Part shown: one piece after another, positions 56,701-64,000 of the stretch | Numbering within the stretch: position 1 is the first letter of the stretch | How the letters are laid out: every line of letters starts with the position of its first letter | Source: Saccharum officinarum | Lineage: Eukaryota > Streptophyta > Magnoliopsida > Poales > Poaceae | Assembly: GCA_020631735.1 (NCBI GenBank) | Contig: CM036158.1 | Location: forward strand, 80,343,447-80,407,446 | Length of the DNA: 64,000 bases | Direction of reading: 5' to 3' | Program-made: the position numbers and the translations under genes | The notes under the pieces: model-generated | Told to the model about the DNA's origin: nothing | Databases searched by the model: none | The model's input: the letters and a program-made list of their open reading frames with translations, nothing else

Positions 56701-59050
56701 AACAAGAGGCTTAGATATTGTAATGACTTATTATCATATGCTTTTATCATTTTGGAAGGACCTATATATTGCAGAATATGCATATACGCCATTTACTAGA
56801 ACATTTGATCTGCTATGATAACTACTGCATTTACTTTCTATTTTCTGATCAACAACATTCATCCATCTTTACAAAGTCTAGCCATCATGTTCTTTTCACT
56901 TTTTCATTGTAACTGCCAGTGATCCGCACACCAGAGGCGAGAACAAATATGATGAAGCTGTCACAACGGATGATCACTACTTTCTCTGCCAACATCAGTG
57001 CTTCTGGGAGCCAATCTTGGACGGCACTCTCAGAAACTACAGAGGACACAATTAGGGTCACTACTCGTAAGAACATGGATCCAGGCCAGCCCAGCGGTGT
57101 CATTCTAACAGCTGTCTCTACAAGTTGGCTTCCTTTCAGCCATCAGCAGGTCTTTGAGCTTCTTGCAGATGAACAACAGCGTTGCCAGGTACTGCCTGTA
57201 TTTACTATTTCAAGCATGCTGGGTTATTGTTTGAATTCTTGGTTTAGTTGCGTCCTATTGTTGTTTAATTTGATTTAGTAGTGTCTTGATGGATGTTTTA
57301 CTTTTGCAGCTTGAGATTTTGTCAAACGGGGGCTCACTTCACGAAGTGGCACACATTGCAAATGGATCACACCCAAGGAATTGCATTTCTCTTCTTCGAA
57401 TTAATGTGAGTATATTATTTCTGCTTCTGATTGTTGGAGCTTGTTACTCATAGTTCTCATATTTGTTTCTATAAACAAAAATGCTTCTCATATTTGAGGG
57501 CTTCAAGAGCATAATAACTAAGTTATCCATTTTATGGTGCCTATTATTATCAGTTCTTAGTACTTATTTCATACCAGTAATTAGGCCTATGTCAAGGATA
57601 AGAATTGTACATTGGTAACTTTTAAGATATGATGATGTCAATATTGCCCTTGGAAGATTTGTACAAACATTTATGTCTGGAAGGAAAAAGTTTTCAAAAG
57701 GAAAAAGAAATTGTAACTGCTCCCTGGTAAGGACTTATGGCAGTAACTGTACTCTGGTGTAGAACTGTTGATCTTTTTAATAGTTCCAAAAGCACATACT
57801 ATTTACGACCAATACCAAGGACAAGAAATTAACACCGGCTACTTGATCTGTACAGTACTCAAGATGCCACAATAAATGAGTTTGATCTAGCTACTCTGAG
57901 TCTTAGCACATGCATCATTGCAATTTTGCTACCAGTTTCAGTTCCATTTGTTGTCAATAGTAATAACTTCTAGTTTCATCTGGAATGAAAGGAAATATTG
58001 TGTTTAGGGTGTGTTTAGATGGGTGTAAAGTGGGTGTAAAGTTCCTGTAGCACTTTTCGTTGTTATTTGATAAAATTTATTCAATCATGGACTAACTAGG
58101 CTCAAAAGATTCGTCTCGATATTTACAGATAAACTGTGCAATTAGTTATTTTTTTTACCTACATTTAATGCTCCATGCATGCGTCCAAAGATTTGATGTG
58201 ACGGGGAATCTTGTAAAATTTTTGGAATTTTGAAGTATCTAAACACTGCCTTAATCACATACTGTTGCATGCAGCACAGCTATATGTCTAAAAGGTCCCC
58301 CTTAATCAGCCCATGCAAATTATATGCTTGTTTGAGACATTATAATCTGTAGTGATCTCAATGTTTCATTTGACACACTAAGCACATACTGAAGAAATAC
58401 ATGCTTGTGAAACTTACAGTCATGCATATAACGTAAATGTTTATTGTGGTTGGTTTCTGTTCATCTTTCTTGTGAGTAAGAAGTCATTATTTTCCGGTTC
58501 TTTTATTTATATATGATCCCCGAGATACAGTTTACTTCAGCATTATGTATTGATATGAAATTTCAAGAACTGAATTTTTTGCATGTGATGAAAACAACAG
58601 GCTGCAAGCAACTCCTCCCAGAACGTGGAACTCATGCTGCAGGAGACCAGCACCCACCCTGATGGCGGTAGCCTTGTGGTGTTTGCGACTGTGGATGTGG
58701 ATGCCATCCAAGTGACAATGAGTGGCGAGGACCCTTCCTACATCCCTCTTCTTCCCCTGGGCTTTGCTATCTTCCCTGCCATCAACCCTTCGCCAGCAGC
58801 AACCAGCACAAGCTCCGGCAATGGCGAAAGCAGCCCAGGTAACACAGATGAGCCCGCCAGTGGCTGCCTCCTCACCGTCGGCATGCAGGTGCTAGCTAGC
58901 GCAGTGCCCTCAGCTAAGCTGAATCTCTCCAGCGTCACTGCAATCAACAGCCATGTCTGCAACGCCATCCACCAGATTACAACCGCACTCAAAGGCCAAG
59001 GCGCTGGGGTGAGCGGGGTTGAACCGGTGGCTGCTGCTGGCTCCGACTAG
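53795..59050 (+). CDS. ROC3: Class IV homeodomain-leucine zipper START transcription factor (ROC3-like)
   Basis: Ten coding exons with GT-AG introns: 53795-53965, 54080-54372, 54491-54797, 54915-55466, 55679-55786, 55889-56107, 56208-56382, 56920-57188, 57310-57405 and 58601-59050. Phases join to 879 residues with no stop. Start [10 protein letters not shown] and overall length match rice ROC3 (about 880 residues) as I remember it. Homeodomain residues about 138-197 (KKKRYHRHT...WFQNRR at 185-190). Zipper-loop-zipper about 198-260, with the class IV loop cysteines CPNC (228-231). START domain about 350-600 ([38 protein letters not shown]). The C-terminal conserved region follows ([19 protein letters not shown]) and ends about residue 879. 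HD-ZIP IV proteins act in epidermal (L1) cells and bind L1 boxes, TAAATG(C/T)A. Intron 9 carries MITE H. The family is certain; the ROC3 orthology is likely but unverified. Confidence 0.93.
58007..58250. mobile_element. Tourist-like MITE H in intron 9 (TSD TTA)
   Basis: It starts GGGTGTGTTTAG, ends CTAAACACTGCC, and has TTA at 58004-58006 and 58251-58253. It lies wholly inside the intron 57406-58600, away from both splice sites. It contains TACATTTA (L1 box, minus strand) at 58160-58167. Confidence 0.9.
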
Positions 59051-59460
59051 TAGGAAGAGTGGGAACAGAGGAGAGCAGATCCATGCAGACCAAAATGCCT
59101 TCCAAGTCCGGTTATTTTGCTAACAAACATATCGCAGGTGCAAGCGAGGATTTGACAAGAGCCCGAAACTAACACATGAGAAATTCAAAACCCTTATATT
59201 TCCCGCCATATGCCTCTTAAAATGACAAAAATACCCCCGACCAAACAAACAGTGTGGGGGCATTTTGATCATTTTGGGAAGCTAGCGTCATCTACTCTCA
59301 CTTGCGCCGGATGAATCTACCACACAGATAGCAACCGGGGCAGTTTGGTCATGCAGGTGTTTGCTCTCAGTCTGTTCCCTTGCTCAGAATCCAGAACTGT
59401 GAAGGCTAGCTTCGATTGGTATGCTTCTTTTGATTTTTGTAATAATAATAAGATGGAAGA
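59051..59460 (+). other. Probable 3' UTR of the HD-ZIP IV gene
   Basis: Noncoding sequence follows the TAG at 59048-59050. A plausible polyadenylation region is the AATAATAATAAG stretch at about 59442-59453. The end is an estimate. The sequence from there to 60094 shows no gene. Confidence 0.45.
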
Positions 59461-60094
59461 TTACCTAATAGTTTGCGCGTAATGGTTCGTGGTCGACCGT
59501 AGAGCTGCATAACTCTGTATTAGAGGTTCAAGACTTGATTGTGTAGGAAAGAAGAGAAAAGTGCGAGAGGAGGAGTCAAGAGCGAACCAAACCAGTTGTG
59601 ACCCTTGGATCTGATCCCAGGCCATCAGGGAAGAAGGGTCTTGGTTCGGGAATTGACTTGTTCCCTCTCTGCACTGCAATGTTTGATCTGTAACATGCAT
59701 TGTGCTACTCAAACTGTTTGATTACATTGGTAGGTTATCATGCATGTTTGCAGCTCTTGCCCTAGTTGTTGAATGGGAGTGAATGCGTGTGGTGCCCTTT
59801 TGTTTCTTGTGTCGACCTAATCTGTGGAGGGCAGTGCAGGGACTTGAATTTCTGCTGCCCTCCACTGCATTTCATTGGATCCTGTGGCTTGCTTGAGATT
59901 GATGCCCTGGCACACGCTGCTACTGTAGAAGTAGCAGGCCAGCCAGTTTTTGAGCTGCACAAGGCAATGCAAGCATCAGCTGCTGCTGCTGGTTATTTAT
60001 ACCTGTGTACTATGCATGGAGATGCGGTGTCTGATGATCAATCTGATGGGTAGTTGGGATGATGCCCCCTCATAAATAGCTTACCAGGGGATTT

Positions 60095-60325
60095 GGGCCT
60101 CCTCGAATTACTGTGCAGTACTGTAGCATTTTTGTTTTTATTTGGTAATAATTGTCCAAACATTGATTAATTAGGTTAAAAACGTTCGTCGCGCAAAGTA
60201 CAACCAAACTATACAATTAGTTTTTTATTTAATCTGCATTTAGTACTCCATATATGTGCCGGTATTTTGATGTGATGGAGAATCTTCTTTTTGCATAGGT
60301 GAATTTGGGAAACTAAACAAGACCC
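60095..60325. mobile_element. Tourist-like MITE I, 3' of the HD-ZIP IV gene
   Basis: It has the same core as MITE F (TTTTTATTTGGTAATAATTG, GTTCGTC, TTTAGTACTCCAT), with ends near GGGCCTCC and AAACAAGACCC. The TSD is not clear. It carries TGCATTTA, the C form of the L1 box, at 60235-60242. Confidence 0.8.
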
Positions 60326-61762
60326 ATGTCCTCTTCTTCCCACAGCTGCATTGCATTTCTCTGTTGGATGATGCTTCAGTCTGCGGTTTATGTGGTGAAA
60401 CTTGAGAGTAGCAGCATGTTTTGTCTAGCTGGATCACGAATCCCTATGTCCCTATCCCTTCCTCTGTTTAGCTGGAGAGGCCTTTCGAATTCTGACAATG
60501 ACTTGGGGCAACTGGGTGGGGCATGCTTATATTTGCTACACGCTGTTGAGGCAAGCCACATTTTGCTTGGGACAATTGTTGCAAGTACAATGTATATGCA
60601 TTAATACCTGTAATGCCTCCCGGGCGGAGCTAGAGCAAATTCGAGGGAGTGCGCTTGCCGTGTGGGTGCGTACATTTTTATTGTGACGATGCGAATATTA
60701 TGAAAATTTGGATATTATCACCTTTTTTAAATTTTTTGTGTGGGTGCGGGCGCACTCTCAATTCACTATATAGATCCACCCAACCCACAATTCACTATAT
60801 AGATCCGCCCGTGCCACCCCCCCCCACACACACAAGAAAAAACCCACTTAAACTTATGGTTGATCACAATGCCATGTTACGTTCACATCTGTGTTTTCAT
60901 CATGAACGGATTGCCGCTAGAGCCTTTGATGACAATGGCTGTTTTCAAGAAAGTATGCTATGATCGCTGCGTCACCAACAAATTCTTTAGAGTTGATGAA
61001 ACTTAATTCGCCAATCCAAAAACCAGCCCAAATAAACATTTGCAAAAACTTCCTTGTGAAGCCCAAGTTGAATCGTTACCTTACTGCCTTTAGTCTTGAA
61101 CCCAGGAGCATCCTAGGAAAACATCCTTTATCACAAGTCTTGGCTAGTTATTGTCTCTAATTTTATCCCTATGAACACATCTTTATATCGACCCACCCCT
61201 GACCTAAATATGAACACATCTTTGTCGACCCACCCCTAACCTAAATATTTACCCTAGTGCATATGACTCAATCTTCTCGGACCAATGTATAAGCCCCAAC
61301 CAAGGAATCGTTACCGTCTCTACATGACCGACCACCCACAACTCCAAACCATCAAGAGCAAGAGCTTCACCTGCAATAGTCACCTCAACTTAAGCACAAC
61401 AAAACCTAAGGCAGACATAGGATGAAGGAATTAGGTTAAAAGATCTAGCCAAGGACTCAATGATAGTCATGGAAGATGAAGTGCCATGGGATTGATCTCT
61501 CTAAGTTTCTAGACAACAAATCAAACCCTATGTGTTTCGGTGGACTGTCCATGATCTCTCCACGGACCGTCAGTCAGTTAGTTGTCAAACCGAGTGAACT
61601 GGTCAACATGGTGAAGTTCATGAGAACACAGTGGACTGTCCACCATGTCTTGACGGACTATCCATGAAGACACCGGAGACCCTGTAGCATGCAAATATTG
61701 TGCCGTCCATCTCATATACTTGTTGGCCCCACCTGTCAGTTGGAAGAATTCCTCAAACCACT
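60326..61762. other. Intergenic sequence, no gene seen
   Basis: There are only short frames without motifs. Minor features are a 29-bp tandem duplication (CAATTCACTATATAGATCC at 60759 and 60788) and a C-rich run at about 60812-60825. Several GGAC(T/C)GTCC-like motifs at about 61540-61675 recall LTR-type motifs, but no LTR boundary is visible. Confidence 0.4.
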
Positions 61763-62345
61763 AGCTTCGAGACCTACTTTGGCATCATCAACTACACCTT
61801 CGCCAACATATCAGTGTGGGGCTTTGCCATTGACTTTGTCAATCAACAACACCACTTTCGCTAACATTTAGGCAAGGGGCTTCGCCATCGACTTCGACAT
61901 CATCGACTATGTCTTCACTAACATTTCGGCAAGGAGCTTCACCAATGAGTTCCACGTCATCAACAACAACTTCATCAACATTTTAGTGAGAGGCTTCGCC
62001 ATTGACTTCATCATCATCGACAATGTGTTCACCAACGTCTCAGCGAGGGCTTTGACTTTGACCTTGACATCATTGGCTAAGCCTTCTTCAACATTTTGGC
62101 AAGGGGCTTTGCCATCGACTCCGACGTAATCGACACTACCTTCTCCACCATTTTAGAGTGAGGGACCGCCATTGTCATCTTTGACTTTGCCTTCACCAAC
62201 ATTTTAGAGCAGAGGAATGGCCATCATCATCTTCAACTTCACCTTCGTCGTCAGTTTGGAGCGGCGAGGTCGCTATCGACATCTTCAACTTTGACTTCGT
62301 CGTCAATTGGAGTGAGAGATCTCCATCTCCGACATTTATGACATC
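61763..62345. repeat. Degenerate 57-bp minisatellite
   Basis: About ten tandem units start with (G/A)GCTT(C/T)G-like sequence at 61763, 61820, 61878, 61935, 61992, 62048, 62105 and about 62163, 62214 and 62268. Unit lengths are 56-58 bp early and 51-57 bp late. The unit is 19 codons long and reads GFAIDFDIIDYVFTNISAR in its best copy. Frameshifts and a stop (TAG at about 61870) break the frame across units. Confidence 0.8.
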
Positions 62346-62573
62346 AACATGCCTACGTTGTTTACTTCAAGCATGGGAAAGAATTTCTCACAAGCGCCAG
62401 CCAAGTGGGGCTAACGAGGAGCGCATTGGACAAGCAATCCGCCTGAAGATGAAAGCCTTGCCTGACACCCATGAGTGAAAGCTTAAAGATGTGTCGTATC
62501 ATCTACAACTACCTCACCTACATTGACTACTATGCCTACTTTGACTACATCAATGTCTTCTGCGAAGGCTCAA

Positions 62574-63755
62574 TGAAAGGTCCTAAATGGCTAGAGGGGG
62601 GTGAATAGCCTAATTAAAAATTCTATAAATCACTAGAGTAAAGTGTTAGACACAAATAAGGTGATAAGAAATTTTGCTCTAGTTCTACAAAAGTGCTACG
62701 CAAGCCACCTACCAATTCTAGTTGCTAGGATCTCTATATGTATGGCACACAATCAACTAGGCTTTATCTTTTATTGCTACCACTAGTGAGCTAGCTAGAT
62801 AACTAGATACAACTAAAATCAACTAAGCTATTCAACTAGTCAACTAGATACACTATGCAAGAACTAACAAGCTCTACACAAGATATATGAAAGTAATGCA
62901 CAAGGGAAGTAGTGAGGTATACCAAACCGGGCAAGAGACAAATCAATCACAAGAATACCAATTGATGACACGATGATTTATCCCATGGGTCAATTGCTTG
63001 CCAGCAACTTGGTCCACATTGTGACAACACACTCACTTGGTGGCTCATGCACTAATAGGCTTTACATGCCTAACCCTACACAAGGGCGCCGTAAGAACCA
63101 ACACAAGGTGAGGGTACACAAGTCATGAGCAATCTACTAGAGTTGCCTTTAGCGAGTCTCCCATGGGGAAGGCACAAGAACCCCTCACAATCACTACGAT
63201 CGGAGCCAGAGACAAGCACGACCCTTCGCTCAACGATCCCGCTGTTCCAAGCCATCTAGGTGGTGGCAACCACCAAGAGTAACAAGAAATCCCGTAGCTT
63301 AAACGATCTCTGGTGCCACTAGATGCTCAAACTCTAAGCAAATGCACTTTGGATCACTCCCAACTCACTTATATGATGAATCAAGCAAGGAATGAGTGGT
63401 AGAGAATTGCTCAGCTCTAGAGGGATGTATCACATGTAAAAATGTCCAAGAGAGTGAGCCCAAGCTGGCCAACCTCTATTTATAGAGCCCCAAGGCTCAA
63501 AGAGCCGTTATCCCTTCATTGGGCTGTTCATGGGACCTTCGAACGCTAATCAAGGGCATAAGACGATGTCCCCCAGCATCTGATGCATGGATTGTTGCTG
63601 CATGTCACTAGCCGTCTAAATGTTATCGTGGTGCCCAACGGCTAACTCCGGCGCACCTGAGACCTCTGCGTCCGATGCACATTGGATGCTATGCTGCCTC
63701 AGCGTTCGATGAGAAACAAAGAGCTTCTAGAGGTGTCCACACTGCATCAGACATG
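62574..63755 (-). repeat. Sirevirus-type LTR fragment, minus orientation
   Basis: It begins TGAAAGGTCCTAAATGGC at 62574, whose reverse complement matches the LTR end GGACCTTTCA, with the AGGGGGGTGAATAG motif seen in the other Sirevirus-like LTRs. A CTATTTATAG (TATA box on minus) is at about 63475. Weak similarity to 37700-38250 continues throughout. A second LTR interrupts it at 63756. Confidence 0.75.
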
Positions 63756-64000
63756 TGTAGGGTCGAGATGGCAGACTAGAGATGGTGAATAGTCCTTTCT
63801 AAAATTAATCGCATCGGCTAACCGAAACAAATATAGAATTAAAACTATCAGTCTAGTCAAGACTACACTCCTCTATCTAAGTTCTCAAGCACCTTACAAA
63901 GATACTAATTAAGCGACAAAGGTGCCAGGCTAGCTAGAGCTCACCTAAACAATTCTAGTTAGCAAGGTCACACAAACCTATGCAACTAATACTCAAACAA
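63756..64000 (-). mobile_element. Start of another Sirevirus-like LTR, cut by the window end
   Basis: From TGTAGGGTCGAGATGGC onward it matches the beginning of the LTRs at 37184 and 44864, more diverged, and runs off the right edge. It is inserted in the LTR fragment to its left. An internal element and TSD cannot be seen. Confidence 0.78.

Noticed and set aside
1..64000. tRNA, rRNA or organelle-derived segments
   Set aside because: I saw no tRNA cloverleaf or rRNA core sequence. Matches to tRNA 3' ends are retrotransposon primer binding sites only.

Overview
This is nuclear DNA from a grass, most likely a panicoid/Andropogoneae species such as sorghum, sugarcane, Miscanthus or maize. The evidence is the dense nesting of LTR retrotransposons typical of such genomes, the Tourist-like MITE families, and one intact spliced gene whose product I recognise as very close to the rice epidermal homeodomain protein ROC3. 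The species call is an inference. About 48 kb on the left is retrotransposon, about 13 kb in the middle is gene space, and the last 1.4 kb is retrotransposon again.

Layout. (1) 1-10910: a minus-strand Tat-lineage Ty3/gypsy element whose 3' LTR lies outside the window. Its pol is decayed, and a spliced antisense gene (plus strand) lies between pol and the missing LTR. (2) 10911-12061: older flanking DNA. (3) 12062-48905: a Sirevirus-like Ty1/copia element with a complex history. It appears as a solo LTR with TSD (12067-13926), a 0.5 kb piece of 3' flank (13927-14419), a truncated 5' LTR (14420-14916), gag-pol, a complete Tat element inserted into pol (18556-32949), the rest of pol, and a 3' LTR. 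That 3' LTR is interrupted by a hAT MITE (36076-36302) and by a 10 kb minus-strand Sirevirus-like element that has gag but no pol (37184-47194). The 3' flank follows the LTR a second time, now carrying two MITEs. (4) 48.6-61 kb: gene space with nine related Tourist-like MITEs in all and the 10-exon HD-ZIP IV gene (53795-59050). (5) 61763-62345: a degenerate 57-bp minisatellite. (6) 62574-64000: a minus-oriented Sirevirus-type LTR interrupted by a second one that runs off the window.

The only host gene that looks functional is the HD-ZIP IV regulator, with an intact homeodomain, zipper-loop-zipper, START domain and C-terminal domain, about 879 residues. Nearly all other long reading frames are decayed retrotransposon gag/pol. 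Several inactivating stops have the form expected from C-to-T or G-to-A change in methylated DNA.

The strongest observations are these. The duplicated 3' flank shows that a tandem duplication was followed by LTR-LTR deletion, and it supplies empty-site controls for three MITEs. A spliced antisense gene has introns conserved between two Tat copies. A two-template filler insertion removed an integrase active-site residue. A cluster of MITEs carries the L1-box octamer, the known target of HD-ZIP IV proteins, around an HD-ZIP IV gene.
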